A DNA stretch of 64,000 nt from Devosia sp. 1566 (GCF_004005995.1 NZ_CP034767.1:2418001-2482000), one strand, 5' to 3'. Positions 47,434 to 57,535 are shown, numbered from the stretch's first letter. Notes: a model not told the origin generated them from the letters alone. Program-made: numbers and translations.

Positions 47434-48147
47434 ATGTACCTGCTGGTCGGCCTCGGCAATCCTGGCAACCAATATGCCGGAAACCGCCACAATATTGGCT
47501 TCATGGCCATCGACGCCATCGCTCGGCGCCACAATGCCGGTCCCTGGAAAAGCAAGCATGCCGGCCTGATTTCGGAAGCCACGATCAATGGCGAGCGCGT
47601 GTTGCTGCTCAAGCCGCAGACCTTCATGAACAAATCCGGCGACAGCGTGCAGCAGGTCGCCCGCTTCTACAAGATCGACCCCGCCGAAATCATCGTGCTC
47701 TATGACGAACTCGACCTCGCCCCCGGCAAGGTGCGGGTCAAGATCGGTGGCGGCAATGGTGGCCATAACGGGCTCCGCTCAATCGACCCGCAGATTGGCC
47801 TCAACTACAAGCGCGTTCGCCTCGGCATCGGCCATCCCGGCTCCAAGGACCTGGTCACCCACCATGTGCTCGGCGATTTCAGCAAGGCCGATGCCACCTG
47901 GCTCGAGCCCCTGCTCGATGCCATCGCCGCCAATATCGGCATGCTGCTTGCGGGCGACGACAGCGGTTTCATGAACAAGCTCGCCTTGGCCACGAAGAGC
48001 GAGGGAGCCGCCTTGGCTGCGCCCAAGCCAGCCGCCAAGGCCCAGTCCCATATCCGCCAGGCTCGCCCCGCCGAGCCACAAGCCAAGCTGCCCGCCACCG
48101 GCCCAATGGCCGACATGCTCAAGCGCCTGCTAGGCAACAAGGACTAG
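47434..48147 (+). CDS. pth: Peptidyl-tRNA hydrolase
   Basis: 237 residues from ATG 47434, with CGGGAG upstream. LLVGLGNPGNQYAGNRHNIGF carries the catalytic His; LLKPQTFMNKSGDSV, YDELDLAPGKVRVKIGGGNGGHNGLRSI follow. A low-complexity Ala/Lys-rich C-terminal extension of about 45 residues is common in alphaproteobacteria. Confidence 0.96.
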   Translation: MYLLVGLGNPGNQYAGNRHNIGFMAIDAIARRHNAGPWKSKHAGLISEATINGERVLLLKPQTFMNKSGDSVQQVARFYKIDPAEIIVLYDELDLAPGKVRVKIGGGNGGHNGLRSIDPQIGLNYKRVRLGIGHPGSKDLVTHHVLGDFSKADATWLEPLLDAIAANIGMLLAGDDSGFMNKLALATKSEGAALAAPKPAAKAQSHIRQARPAEPQAKLPATGPMADMLKRLLGNKD

Positions 48148-48160
48148 GCCGCGCTCGGCT

Positions 48161-48853
48161 TCAGGCCGTGATCCACCGGATCAGCGCCGCATTGACCGCT
48201 TCGGGCTGCTCGATCGTGGAGGCATGTCCGCAATCGGGCACCACCACGAGCTCGGCCTCCGCGATCCCTTCGGCAATTTCGCGCGCCCGCTCGGGTGGCG
48301 TCAGTGGATCGCTATCCCCCACCAGCACCAGCGTCGGCACCGTGATGGCGCCAAGGCTTGGCCGCGAGTCCACCCGCGCAATGATTGCCTCCTGCTGGCG
48401 CACCATGCCCTCGAGGCCTACCGCTAGAGCCATGCGCAGGTTCACCGCCTGCAGCTCCGGGTCATCCTGCCTGTCGGGATGCAGCGTGGCACCGGTCGCC
48501 TCGATCACAACGGCCTCGAACTCGCCCGCTTTGGCGCGCGCCAGCCGCTCGCGCCGTACGGCTGTTTGCTCAGCCGTGTCCGGCCGCGCCGAGGTGTCGA
48601 GCAAAGCGAGCTTGATCACCCGTTGGGGCGCCTGCCGCATGATCTCGAGGGCGATATAGCCACCCATGGAAATGCCGGCCAAGGCAAAGCGCGGTGGTGC
48701 GGCCGCAAGTATTGCTGCCGCCATTTCCGCCATGGTCTTGCCCTGCATCGTCGAAGCAATCGTCACCGGCCCATAGGGCCACAACGCAAGTGCCTGGGGC
48801 GCAAAGATCTCCGCCGAGCACAGCAGCCCGGGCACCAGCACGATTGGGGTCAT
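48161..48853 (-). CDS. Alpha/beta hydrolase
   Basis: 230 residues. Nucleophile elbow GISMGGY (about 79-85), catalytic acid in VGDSDPLTPPE, catalytic histidine in DCGHASTIEQPEAV. Similar to esterase/3-oxoadipate enol-lactonase-like hydrolases; substrate unknown. Lies convergent to pth and divergent from ychF. Confidence 0.85.
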   Translation of the reverse strand: MTPIVLVPGLLCSAEIFAPQALALWPYGPVTIASTMQGKTMAEMAAAILAAAPPRFALAGISMGGYIALEIMRQAPQRVIKLALLDTSARPDTAEQTAVRRERLARAKAGEFEAVVIEATGATLHPDRQDDPELQAVNLRMALAVGLEGMVRQQEAIIARVDSRPSLGAITVPTLVLVGDSDPLTPPERAREIAEGIAEAELVVVPDCGHASTIEQPEAVNAALIRWITA

Positions 48854-48999
48854 GTCACATCCTTCGCCTCTATTTGGCCCGAGGCTATATGCCCATTCCC
48901 ATTCTGGGCAAGGCTGCTTCCCGCTCAGTTGGGTACCGCTGCATTGACTTCCCCGCCATTCCGACCCAAGTGGGGGCCAACAAATTTCCGGAGTTTCCC

Positions 49000-50097
49000 A
49001 TGGGTTTCAAGATGGGCATTGTCGGCCTGCCCAATGTCGGCAAGTCGACCCTTTTCAATGCGCTCACGCGCACCGCTGCGGCTGCCGCCGCCAATTTCCC
49101 GTTCTGCACCATCGAGCCCAATGTGGGCGACGTCCCCGTGCCCGATGAACGCCTGCAAAAGCTTGCCGCCATCGGCAAGTCCGTCAACGTACTGCCCGCG
49201 CGCATGAGCTTTGTCGACATCGCCGGTCTCGTGAAGGGTGCCTCCAAGGGCGAAGGCTTGGGCAACCAGTTCCTGGCCAATATCCGCGAATGCGACGCCA
49301 TCGCCTATGTGCTGCGCTGCTTTGAAGACGGCAACATCATCCATGTCGCCAACAAGGTCGACCCGCTCGCCGATGCCGAAGTGGTGGAAACCGAGCTGAT
49401 GCTGGCCGATCTCGAAAGCCTCGAAAAGCGCCGTGCCGGCGTTGAGAAAAAGGCCAAGGGCAATGACAAGGAAGCCAAGACCACGCTCGATCTGATCGAC
49501 CGCGCGCTGGTGCTGCTGCGCGAGGGCAAGTCGGCCCGTTTCGTCGAGCGTTCGCCTGAGGAAGAAAAGGCGTTCGGGGAACTGCAGCTCCTCACCTCCA
49601 AGCCCGTGCTCTATGTGTGCAATGTGGACGAAGGCTCGGCCGAAAGCGGCAACGCCATGAGCAAGGCCGTCGAGGATTACGCCCATGCCAATGGCGCCGG
49701 CGTCGTCATCATCTCGGCCGAAATCGAAAGCCAGCTGGCCCAGTTGCCCGATGAGGAACAGGCCGAATATCTGGAATCGCTCGGTCTTCACGAACCCGGC
49801 CTCAACCGGCTGATCCGTGAAGCCTATCACCTGTTAGGCCTCCAAACCTATTTCACCGTCGGCCCCAAGGAAACGCGCGCCTGGACCATCCACAAGGGCG
49901 ACAAGGCCCCGGCGGCGGCCGGCGTCATCCACTCCGATTTTGAGCGCGGCTTCATCCGCGCCCAGACCATTGGCTACGACGACTTCGTCACCCTCGGCGG
50001 CGAAGTTCCCGCCAAGGAAGCCGGCAAGGCACGCGACGAAGGCAAGGAATATGTGGTCAAGGACGGCGACGTGATGCTGTTCAAGTTCAACACCTGA
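49000..50097 (+). CDS. ychF: Redox-regulated ATPase YchF
   Basis: 365 residues from ATG 49000, with GGAG just upstream. P-loop GLPNVGKST (9-17), the Obg-type FVDIAGLVKGASKGEGLGN, a NVDE motif in place of the usual NKxD (so ATP rather than GTP preference), and a C-terminal TGS domain (LQTYFTVGPKETRAW, IHSDFERGFIRAQ). Confidence 0.97.
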   Translation: MGFKMGIVGLPNVGKSTLFNALTRTAAAAAANFPFCTIEPNVGDVPVPDERLQKLAAIGKSVNVLPARMSFVDIAGLVKGASKGEGLGNQFLANIRECDAIAYVLRCFEDGNIIHVANKVDPLADAEVVETELMLADLESLEKRRAGVEKKAKGNDKEAKTTLDLIDRALVLLREGKSARFVERSPEEEKAFGELQLLTSKPVLYVCNVDEGSAESGNAMSKAVEDYAHANGAGVVIISAEIESQLAQLPDEEQAEYLESLGLHEPGLNRLIREAYHLLGLQTYFTVGPKETRAWTIHKGDKAPAAAGVIHSDFERGFIRAQTIGYDDFVTLGGEVPAKEAGKARDEGKEYVVKDGDVMLFKFNT

Positions 50098-50222
50098 CCT
50101 CGTCTGAACGGCACCGGATCGGACGAGTACCACTCGCCCGTCCGCCTGCCCTCCCCGCTCGCATCCATCTTGCCCGCCACGTCTGAAGCGTGCACAACCG
50201 CCTTGACGTAAGGGGCAACTGC

Positions 50223-50702
50223 ATGACCGAACCGGTAATTACCTCTCCGCGCTTCTGGGAGGATCTGCAGCTCGGCGAAGTGATCGAGCTTGGTCGCACC
50301 ACCGTAACGCGGGACATGATCACGAGCTTTGCGCGTGAGTTCGACCCCTTCCCGTTTCACCTCGACGAAAGCGCAGCCCAAGCCTCGCTGCTTGGCGGCC
50401 TGGCCGCCAGCGGCTGGCAGACTGGCGCGCTATGCCTGCGCATGCTGGGCGATAGCTTCCTTGCCACTACCAAGTCCGCAGGAATCGCCAGCGTTCGGGA
50501 TCTGAAGTGGAAAAATCCGGTCATGGTTGGTGACGATATCGGCGGCACCGCTACCATTGCGGAATTGACGAGTCTGCCGAGCCAACCCGAACTCGGCATC
50601 GTCGCTCTAAACTTTGATGTCGGCAATCAGAAGCGCCAGCCGGTGCTGCAGATGCGCCTGTCCCTGCGGATACCCACCCAAGCATCGGGAGTGTCCGTAT
50701 GA
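50223..50702 (+). CDS. MaoC-family dehydratase, gene 1 of pair
   Basis: 159 residues. Hotdog fold with the hydratase-2 motif FAREFDPFPFHLDESAAQASLLGGLAASGWQT, which holds the Asp/His pair. Overlaps gene 2 by 4 bases; the two may form a heterodimer or act in sequence on acyl-CoA substrates. Confidence 0.88.
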   Translation: MTEPVITSPRFWEDLQLGEVIELGRTTVTRDMITSFAREFDPFPFHLDESAAQASLLGGLAASGWQTGALCLRMLGDSFLATTKSAGIASVRDLKWKNPVMVGDDIGGTATIAELTSLPSQPELGIVALNFDVGNQKRQPVLQMRLSLRIPTQASGVSV

Positions 50703-51256
50703 CCCGTTGGTTTGAAGACATCGTCATCGATGAAGTGTTCGATCTGGGTGCCCATGGCTTTGCGACCGAAGACATGGTCCGCTTCGCCAGCCTCTATGAT
50801 CCCCAGCCCGTGCACACCAATTCAGAGATGGCTCAAGCAAGCTATCTAGGGGGGCTGGTTGCCAGCGGCTGGCACATTGCGAGCGTCGGTCACCGCAAGA
50901 TGGTCGACGCGCTGTTCGCCGAGGAAGAGCGTCTGCGCGCCCTTGGCCGTGAGCCTGGCGTGTCCGGCCCCTCCCCCGGTGTCAACAGCATGGATTTCCC
51001 CACGCCAGTCCGGCCCGACGATGTGGTCAGCTTTCAGCTTGTCGTCACCGGCAAGCGCCCCTCCAATTCCCTGCCGGGTTGGGGCTTGCTGTTCAACCGG
51101 CTGACCGGCACCAATCAGCACGGCGATCTTGTTTATAGCGCCGAACTGGTCGCGTTCTCGAAATTGCGCGATTACCGGATGCCCTGGTGGCAAAAACTGT
51201 TGCAGGCACTCACCAACCTCCCGCTCATCGGCCCGCTCATCGCCCGACGCAGTTGA
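50699..51256 (+). CDS. MaoC-family dehydratase, gene 2 of pair
   Basis: 185 residues. The same motif as gene 1, FASLYDPQPVHTNSEMAQASYLGGLVASGWH, and additional C-terminal residues. Paralogue of the preceding gene; adjacent maoC pairs are common in this class. Confidence 0.88.
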   Translation: MTRWFEDIVIDEVFDLGAHGFATEDMVRFASLYDPQPVHTNSEMAQASYLGGLVASGWHIASVGHRKMVDALFAEEERLRALGREPGVSGPSPGVNSMDFPTPVRPDDVVSFQLVVTGKRPSNSLPGWGLLFNRLTGTNQHGDLVYSAELVAFSKLRDYRMPWWQKLLQALTNLPLIGPLIARRS

Positions 51257-51287
51257 ACAGCGCACCGAGGCGATTCACACTAACGCC

Positions 51288-51632
51288 ATGCGCCGAATCA
51301 CCCTTGCCTCCGCCTTCATCGCCCTGCTCGTTCTGCCCGCTTCAGCGCAAAGCTTTGAGGGCAACTGGAGCTGCCGCGACGAGACCGGCGGCAAGGCGGG
51401 CATTCTGACCATCTATGGTGCGGTCTATGGCTTTGCTTCCACAGCCCTTGCGGATGCAGCTTCGGGAACCGGAAGCATCACCGGCTACCAGGATGGAGTG
51501 GGCTTCAACGACGGAGGCCTCAAGTCAGCGCGCGGCATTCAGGCCGGTCGGATCGTGCCCGACCCAACCCGTGGCACTGTGATCCAGCTCGAAACAAACG
51601 ACGCCGTCGTCATGCTCTGCGCTCCCCGCTGA
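51288..51632 (+). CDS. Small secreted protein, unknown function
   Basis: 114 residues from ATG 51288. Signal peptide (RRITLASAFIALLVLPASAQ) followed by a short beta-rich domain with two Cys (WSCRDETGG at the start and MLCAPR at the end), which could form a disulfide. No family recognised. Confidence 0.65.
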   Translation: MRRITLASAFIALLVLPASAQSFEGNWSCRDETGGKAGILTIYGAVYGFASTALADAASGTGSITGYQDGVGFNDGGLKSARGIQAGRIVPDPTRGTVIQLETNDAVVMLCAPR

Positions 51633-51777
51633 ATTAACTGGGCGGCATCCTGCCGCACCGGGTTGAACTTTTCGCCGCATTTGCGCATTCTTGCTGTGCG
51701 GCGCCGGGCCCCTCTGGTCATAGTTCCCTATGGCGATGTCGGAGCTGCTCCAATGTTCACATGGAGATGGTCCGGCG

Positions 51778-52797
51778 ATGGAATCGCTTCTTGCCGCCCT
51801 TTCGGGCGATTTTCTGGGTACCCCCGTTTATTTTTGGGCCGCGTTTATCACGGTCGTTATCGCATTGCTGGTGTTCGACCTTGGCATTCTGCACAAGGAC
51901 GAACACGAAATTTCGGCGCGCGAAAGCCTGACGCTTTATGGCTTTTACGTCGCCATTGCTCTGGCCTTTGGCGGCTGGGTCTGGTGGGCCCGCGGCGCCG
52001 AAGCCGGGCTTGAATTCTATACGGGCTATTTGATCGAGCAGAGCCTGGCGATGGACAACATGTTCGTCATCGCCACGATCTTCGGTTTTCTTGGCATTCC
52101 CCGCCTCTACCAGCACCGCGTGCTGTTCTGGGGCATTCTGGGCGTGATCGCCTTCCGCGCCATTCTGATCGGCCTTGGCGCTGCTTTGGTGCACTCCTTC
52201 AGTTGGATTCTGTTCGGCTTCGGCGCCTTCCTGATCTTCACCGGCTTCCGGATGTTCAAGCATCAGGATGAAACGCCCGACATCGAGCACAACCCGATAT
52301 TTCGCTTCCTGCGCAAGCACTTCCGCATCACCGACCGCCTGCATGGCCGTGCCTTCACCGTGCGTGAGCCAGACCCCAAGACGGGTAAGGTAGTGATGTT
52401 CCTGACCCCGCTCGCCGTGGCGCTGATCATGGTGGAAGCGGTCGACCTGATCTTTGCCGTCGACTCCGTGCCCGCCGTCTTCGCGGTGACGCAGGACACC
52501 TTCATCGTCTACACCTCCAACATCTTCGCCATCCTTGGTCTGCGCGCGCTCTACTTCGCCCTGGCTGCCGCCATGAACCGCTTCCGCTATCTGCAGACGG
52601 CCTTGGCGATTGTGCTGGTGCTGGTGGGTATCAAGATCTTCCTCGTGCCACTTGAGATCAAGATCGACACCCTGCTCTCGCTGGTTGTGACCGTTGGTAT
52701 CCTGGCTGGTGGCGTACTCTTCTCCTTGTGGAAGACCCGCAACGAGCCCGATATCAGCGCTGAAGAGGCCCCCAAAACCGGTCAGCTGGAGCCCTAA
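51778..52797 (+). CDS. TerC/Alx family integral membrane protein
   Basis: 339 residues from ATG 51778, GGAG at 51763-51766; the frame opens at 51730. Nine or so membrane segments; conserved acidic motifs LLVFDLGILHKDEHE, YLIEQSLAMDNMFVIATIFG, and VEAVDLIFAVDSVPAVFAVTQDTFIVYTSNIFAILGLRALYF are those of Alx/TerC. Alx exports manganese in E. coli; a metal-ion role is inferred. Confidence 0.93.
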   Translation: MESLLAALSGDFLGTPVYFWAAFITVVIALLVFDLGILHKDEHEISARESLTLYGFYVAIALAFGGWVWWARGAEAGLEFYTGYLIEQSLAMDNMFVIATIFGFLGIPRLYQHRVLFWGILGVIAFRAILIGLGAALVHSFSWILFGFGAFLIFTGFRMFKHQDETPDIEHNPIFRFLRKHFRITDRLHGRAFTVREPDPKTGKVVMFLTPLAVALIMVEAVDLIFAVDSVPAVFAVTQDTFIVYTSNIFAILGLRALYFALAAAMNRFRYLQTALAIVLVLVGIKIFLVPLEIKIDTLLSLVVTVGILAGGVLFSLWKTRNEPDISAEEAPKTGQLEP

Positions 52798-52889
52798 CCG
52801 GCCCCGCCTGACGCCCCTTGGAGCACCCCTGCCTAGTCTTGCCGCAATTCCTTTCTAAGCAATGCGGGAATTGGAACAGGAGATCGGGC

Positions 52890-53282
52890 ATGGGTGCCAT
52901 CCACGAGATCGTCTTTGACTGCGAACAGCCAACCGAGCTCGCCTGGTTCTGGGTCAATCTGCTGGACGGCTATGCACTGCGCCAACAGGACGAGGCGGAA
53001 CTTGCCCGCCTCGCCGCCCTGGGTCTGGCTCCCGAAGCCGACCAGATGGTGATGCTCGACGGGCGCGGACCCAGCATCTGCTTTCAAAACATCGACGGCC
53101 GCCGCCCCGACAACAACCGCGTCCACTTCGACATCCTCGCTTCGGATCGCCCGAGCGAAGTGGAAAAGCTGACCCAGGCGGGTGCTGAGATCGTGCGCGT
53201 GCTACCCACTTGCACCATTCTGCGCGACCCCGAGGGCAACCAGTTCTGCCTCCTCGATAACCGGCAATCAATCGCCGCCTGA
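52890..53282 (+). CDS. VOC-family protein (glyoxalase-like)
   Basis: 130 residues from ATG 52890, preceded by AGGAG. Two beta-alpha-beta-beta-beta repeats: IHEIVFDCEQPTELAWFWVNLLDGY and NRVHFDILASDRPSEVEKL, ending LRDPEGNQFCLLD, as in the glyoxalase/bleomycin resistance-like group 6. Activity unknown. Confidence 0.85.
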   Translation: MGAIHEIVFDCEQPTELAWFWVNLLDGYALRQQDEAELARLAALGLAPEADQMVMLDGRGPSICFQNIDGRRPDNNRVHFDILASDRPSEVEKLTQAGAEIVRVLPTCTILRDPEGNQFCLLDNRQSIAA

Positions 53283-53349
53283 AGCCTGCTGACAGGCTCT
53301 GTCATCCCGTTCTGGCAGGTTGCTCCCACAACCCCAAGGGAGAATCACG

Positions 53350-53748
53350 ATGACACTTGTTGCGACCTGCCACTGCGGCTCCACCCGGATCGAGATGCTG
53401 CAAGCCCCCACCGAGGCCCATGAGTGCAATTGCACCTTGTGCAATCGCGTGGGGGCCGTCTGGGCCAGCTTTGCCCCCGAAGAGGTTCGCATCACCTCGG
53501 CCAATGACCAGGTCTACTCGGCCAGCGAAGGGGTGAACCTGCATCATTTCTGTGCCAAGTGCGGCGGCAACACGCACAGCGACTGCCCGGACTGGGGCTC
53601 ACTCTACAACCTTGACGGCACGCTCAAGCCCGGCATGACCGACGGCATCCCTGCCAACCGGATCATCACCGTCAACTTGCGCATGATCCCCGACTTCGAC
53701 CTGAGCTCCCTGCCCGTTTCCCAGGTGGATGGCCGCAATAACTGGTAG
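53350..53748 (+). CDS. GFA family zinc protein (CENP-V-like)
   Basis: 132 residues from ATG 53350. Zinc ligands in the family order: CHCGS, CNCTLC, and CAKCGG. Named after glutathione-dependent formaldehyde-activating enzyme, though that activity is doubtful for most members. Convergent with apt. Confidence 0.9.
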   Translation: MTLVATCHCGSTRIEMLQAPTEAHECNCTLCNRVGAVWASFAPEEVRITSANDQVYSASEGVNLHHFCAKCGGNTHSDCPDWGSLYNLDGTLKPGMTDGIPANRIITVNLRMIPDFDLSSLPVSQVDGRNNW

Positions 53749-54282
53749 TCAGTGCCCGTTGAACGCCATCAGCGAATAAATCTCGACCTGCTCGTGACGC
53801 AGCTTTTCGGCGCCGCCAAGGTCGGGCAGGTCGATGGCAAAGGCCGCATGGTCGCAGATGGCACCCGTGCGCCGCAGCAGCCCCACAGCCGCCAAGGCCG
53901 TCCCACCGGTGGCGATCAAGTCGTCCACCAGCAGCACCTTGTGCACGTCGGTCAGCACGTCGGCGTGGATCTCGATCGTGTCGACGCCATATTCCAGCAC
54001 ATAGTTCTGGCCGATGGTCTGGCCCGGCAGCTTGCCGCGCTTTCGAATCGGCACGAAACCCACGCCGAGCGCGATCGCCACCCCTGCCCCGAATATAAAG
54101 CCGCGCGCCTCTATTCCCGCCACATGGGTAATGCCGAGGTCGCGATGGGCCGCAGCAATACGCTCGATGCTTTCTCTGAACCCTTCGGGGTGCTCGATCA
54201 GCGTTGTGATATCGCGGAACAGGATCCCCTTCTTGGGGTAGTCCGGAATGGTGCGAACCAGCGATTGCAGGTCAAGCGGCAT
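53749..54282 (-). CDS. apt: Adenine phosphoribosyltransferase
   Basis: 177 residues. Salvages adenine to AMP with PRPP. PDYPKKGILFRDITTLIEHPEGF start, ARGFIFGAGVAIALGVGFVPIRKRGKLPG, and the PRPP motif VLLVDDLIATGGTALA. Confidence 0.96.
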   Translation of the reverse strand: MPLDLQSLVRTIPDYPKKGILFRDITTLIEHPEGFRESIERIAAAHRDLGITHVAGIEARGFIFGAGVAIALGVGFVPIRKRGKLPGQTIGQNYVLEYGVDTIEIHADVLTDVHKVLLVDDLIATGGTALAAVGLLRRTGAICDHAAFAIDLPDLGGAEKLRHEQVEIYSLMAFNGH

Positions 54283-54306
54283 GAAACACTCGCAATATTG
54301 GGAAGC

Positions 54307-54501
54307 TTAGCGCAGCCGGCGCCGAACGATCATCCGTGCCACCACTCCGGCCTGGTAGGCGGCACCTCGGGTAACGGTCACGGCTGCATCGCGCGCCTTG
54401 GGATTGTTGGCCACCGCCCGCATGCCCGCCCGCACCACGGGATGGCGGCTGGCGGCCACGGCTGCACTCACCACGGTAACGGCAATGCGGATCGCGGACA
54501 T
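54307..54501 (-). CDS. Small basic Ala/Arg-rich protein
   Basis: 64 residues from ATG 54501, which has GAGGAG upstream. Sequence is helical, with an amphipathic N-terminal stretch (IRIAVTVVSAAVAASRHPVVR) and a strongly basic end (RMIVRRRLR). No family recognised; it lies between petC and apt, 24 bases upstream of apt, and could be co-transcribed with apt. Confidence 0.55.
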   Translation of the reverse strand: MSAIRIAVTVVSAAVAASRHPVVRAGMRAVANNPKARDAAVTVTRGAAYQAGVVARMIVRRRLR

Positions 54502-54586
54502 GACGGCTCCTCGGCGAAGATTCGAGACCCATAATGCGGTCTCGCGCGAGAATAACAAGGGGATAGGCCCGAACTGGGGCATGGCG

Positions 54587-54612
54587 TGAAAAAAGGGTCC
54601 CGTAGGACCCTT
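54587..54612 (-). terminator. Intrinsic terminator of petABC (read leftwards)
   Basis: AAGGGTCC / GGACCCTT stem (54593-54612) with a CGTA loop; on the minus strand a run of T follows. 27 bases after the petC stop codon. Confidence 0.9.
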
Positions 54613-54639
54613 AACTCAACGCAGTTCGGCGGCGAGCAC

Positions 54640-55491
54640 TCAGTGCTCGACGCTCTTCCAGATGCGGTTCTTGGTGAACCACAGCAGGCCCGCGAACACG
54701 AACAGGAACAGCAGAACCACAAAGCCGGTCTGCTTGCGCGCCACAAGGCCAGGTTCGGCCAGCCACATCATGAACGCACTCACATCCTGCGAGTACTGCT
54801 CGACTGTCTGTGGAACAGTCTGGCCGTCTTCACCGGGTTCATAGGTGATCTGGTCGTCCGCCAGGGGCGGTGCCATGCCGATGGCGTGCCCTGGGAAGTA
54901 CTCGTTGTAGTACTTGCCTTCCGGTAGCTCGAAGCCTTCAGGTGGTTCGACATAGCCGTTGAGCAGCGCGTGGATATAATCCGGGCCGCCTTCAGCGTAA
55001 CCGGTAAAGTAGTTGAAGATCCAGGTGGGGAACGGATCGCTGACGCCACGTGCCTTGGCCAGAACGGAGAAGTCCGGCGGCACGGAGCCGCCGTTGGCAT
55101 CGCGAGCTTCCTGATCGGAGGCAAAAGGCGCCGGCCACCGGTCTGCTGGTACGGCCGGCCGAACGCCGCCCTCGGCTGCCGGATCGGCAACCTCATATTC
55201 GGCCGCCAGCGCCTTGACCTGTTCCTCCGAGAAGTGCGGGCCACCGGGCTCGGCCAGATTGCGGAAAGCAAGCAGATTGGCGCTGTGGCAGTTGGCACAA
55301 ACTTCCCGGAACACCTGGAAGCCGCGCTGCAGCTGGTTCTGGTCATAGGTGCCGAAAATGCCGGCGAAGCTCCAGTCCTGCCGCTCGATATGCGGAGTGG
55401 CGTGGGTATCGGCTTCCTGGGCGACAGTCGGGACTGCGATCAGAGCGGCCGACACTGCTGCGGCGGAGATGAGTGTCTTGATATTGAACAT
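54640..55491 (-). CDS. petC: Cytochrome c1 of the bc1 complex
   Basis: 283 residues from ATG 55491. Signal peptide, heme c motif C65-ANC-H69 (CANCH), the axial methionine region (IGMAPPLADDQITY), and a C-terminal membrane anchor (GFVVLLFLFVFAGLLWFT). Third gene of petABC. Transfers electrons from the Rieske centre to cytochrome c. Confidence 0.96.
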   Translation of the reverse strand: MFNIKTLISAAAVSAALIAVPTVAQEADTHATPHIERQDWSFAGIFGTYDQNQLQRGFQVFREVCANCHSANLLAFRNLAEPGGPHFSEEQVKALAAEYEVADPAAEGGVRPAVPADRWPAPFASDQEARDANGGSVPPDFSVLAKARGVSDPFPTWIFNYFTGYAEGGPDYIHALLNGYVEPPEGFELPEGKYYNEYFPGHAIGMAPPLADDQITYEPGEDGQTVPQTVEQYSQDVSAFMMWLAEPGLVARKQTGFVVLLFLFVFAGLLWFTKNRIWKSVEH

Positions 55492-55508
55492 TGACCTGAT
55501 CCCAACCG

Positions 55509-56759
55509 TCACGGCAGTGCCTTGCCCAGTACGCTTTCCGAGATGCTGGTCGGCAAGGGCCGGGGCTTCTCGAACATCGGCAGGAAGGGCAACACAACAA
55601 GGAAGTAGAAGAAGTAGTAGAACGTCGTGATCTTGGCGAGCACCACATAGATGCCTTCAGCCGGCGCCGCGCCCAGATAGGCCAGAGCCAGGAAGTTGAT
55701 GATGAACAGCCAGTAGAACCACTTGAACAGCGGGCGGAAGGTGCCCGAGCGAACCGGCGACCGATCGAGCCACGGCACGAACAGCAGGATCACGATGGAG
55801 CCGGCAAAGAAGATGACGCCGCCAAGACGCGAGTCGATGAACAGGATGTTGAAGTCGATGGCGCGCAGGATCGCGTAGAAGGGCAGGAAGTACCATTCGG
55901 GAACGATATGCGCCGGCGTCACCTGGCTGTTGGCCATGACATAGTTGTCGGGGTGGCCAAGGATATCGGGAATGAAGAACACGAACCACGCGAAAGGAAT
56001 GGCGAAGACCACGACCGCGAACAGGTCCTTCATCGTATAGTACGGATGGAAAGGCACGGTATCGCGGCTCGACTTCACATCGACCCCGGTCGGGTTGTTG
56101 TTGCCCGGCACGTGCAGCGCCCAGATGTGGAGCGCAACGAGTGCTGCGACCACGAATGGCAGCAGGTAATGCAAGGAGAAGAAGCGGTTCAGCGTCGGAT
56201 TGTCGACAGCAAAGCCGCCACGCAGCAGCTCGAGGATCGGATTACCGACAATCGGAATTGCCGCAAAGATATTGGTGATAACGGTAGCGGCCCAGAAGCT
56301 CATCTGGCCCCATGGCAGCACATAGCCCATGAAGGCCGTTGCCATCACCATGATGAAGATCAGCACGCCGATGATGTACAGGATCTCGCGCGGAGCCTTG
56401 TAGGACCCGAAATACAGGTTACGGCCCATATGGATGTAAAGGGCAGCAAAGAACATGGAAGCGCCCACGGCGTGGGTGGCCTGGATGATGCGCCCGCCAT
56501 TTACGTCACGGCGGATATGCTCAACCGAGTTGAACGCCATGGCGATATTTGGGGTGTAGTGCATCGCCAGAATGATGCCGGTTACGATCTGCACCACCAG
56601 CATGATCGCCAGAATGGCCCCGAAGGTCCAGAAATAGTTGAGATTCTTGGGCGTCGGGAAGTCCATCAGGTGCTCTTTGGCAAACCTGACAACGGGCAAC
56701 CGCTCGTCGAGCCACTTTTCTACGCCGGTACCCGGCTGGTAAGTTGAATGTTCTGACAT
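55509..56759 (-). CDS. petB: Cytochrome b of the bc1 complex
   Basis: 416 residues from ATG 56759; a GTG at 56774 that overlaps the petA stop is an alternative start. Eight membrane helices with two heme b ligating pairs ([38 protein letters not shown]) and the quinol-site [13 protein letters not shown]. Catalyses ubiquinol oxidation in the Q cycle. Confidence 0.97.
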   Translation of the reverse strand: MSEHSTYQPGTGVEKWLDERLPVVRFAKEHLMDFPTPKNLNYFWTFGAILAIMLVVQIVTGIILAMHYTPNIAMAFNSVEHIRRDVNGGRIIQATHAVGASMFFAALYIHMGRNLYFGSYKAPREILYIIGVLIFIMVMATAFMGYVLPWGQMSFWAATVITNIFAAIPIVGNPILELLRGGFAVDNPTLNRFFSLHYLLPFVVAALVALHIWALHVPGNNNPTGVDVKSSRDTVPFHPYYTMKDLFAVVVFAIPFAWFVFFIPDILGHPDNYVMANSQVTPAHIVPEWYFLPFYAILRAIDFNILFIDSRLGGVIFFAGSIVILLFVPWLDRSPVRSGTFRPLFKWFYWLFIINFLALAYLGAAPAEGIYVVLAKITTFYYFFYFLVVLPFLPMFEKPRPLPTSISESVLGKALP

Positions 56760-56773
56760 CGGCGAAGCCCCCA

Positions 56774-57298
56774 CTAACCGATCTGGACCAGCGTATCGCT
56801 GACGAAATTATAAGGCGGCAGCACCAGGTTCTTTGGTGCGGGACCTTTGCGAATACGTCCGGCCGTATCGTAGTGCGAGCCATGGCACGGGCAGAACCAG
56901 CCATCGAAGTCGCCGGACTGACCCACCGGCACGCAACCGAGATGGGTGCAGTTCGCGATCATGATCAGCCACTGCTCGTGGCCTTCCTGGGTGCGCTGCT
57001 CGTCCGTCTCGGGATCCTTGAGGTCTGCCAGCGGCACAGCGCGGGCTTCCTCGATCTCGGCCGGAGTGCGATGACGCACAAACACCGGCAGGCCGCGCCA
57101 CATGATGGTGACCGCCTGGCCTTCTTCGATGCCGGTAAGGTTGAATTCGATGCTGGCCAGCGCCAACGTAGACGCATCCGGGTTCAGCTGATTGATCAGC
57201 GGCCAGGCCACGGCAGCGGCGCCTACAGCCCCTACGGCCCCGGTTGCCACAAACAGGAAATCCCGTCGCGTGGATGAATGTTCAGCTTGCGTAGCCAA
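56774..57298 (-). CDS. petA: Rieske iron-sulfur protein of the bc1 complex
   Basis: About 174 residues. Start set at TTG 57298 ([15 protein letters not shown]) by family comparison; ATG 57322 and GTG 57304 are in frame. A twin-arginine-like TRRDFL signal/anchor, then the 2Fe-2S ligands CTHLGC and CPCHGSHYD. First gene of petABC. Confidence 0.95.
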   Translation of the reverse strand: MATQAEHSSTRRDFLFVATGAVGAVGAAAVAWPLINQLNPDASTLALASIEFNLTGIEEGQAVTIMWRGLPVFVRHRTPAEIEEARAVPLADLKDPETDEQRTQEGHEQWLIMIANCTHLGCVPVGQSGDFDGWFCPCHGSHYDTAGRIRKGPAPKNLVLPPYNFVSDTLVQIG

Positions 57299-57535
57299 GG
57301 TCACGATCCCCGTACAATACACTTCGACGCGGCCGGCAAGCGCAGCCAGCTCCCACCTACGCAGAATCGGCCGCCGTCCGCCCTCAAGCGGCCCGTCAGG
57401 TGCGCTCTTTTTGCACTGTCCCCGGCGCTTGTCCAGAGCGCGCGGGAATGAACGAGGCTGGCTGCGACACTATACCCGGCGCCTTTCGCCAGCTATTGGA
57501 CTATGCCTGCGCGCTCCCTTGCCACGATCAAGCTC

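Noticed and set aside
51633..51777. Manganese (yybP-ykoY) riboswitch before the TerC/Alx-like gene
   Set aside because: Checked because Alx in E. coli has one, but the conserved core of that riboswitch was not found.
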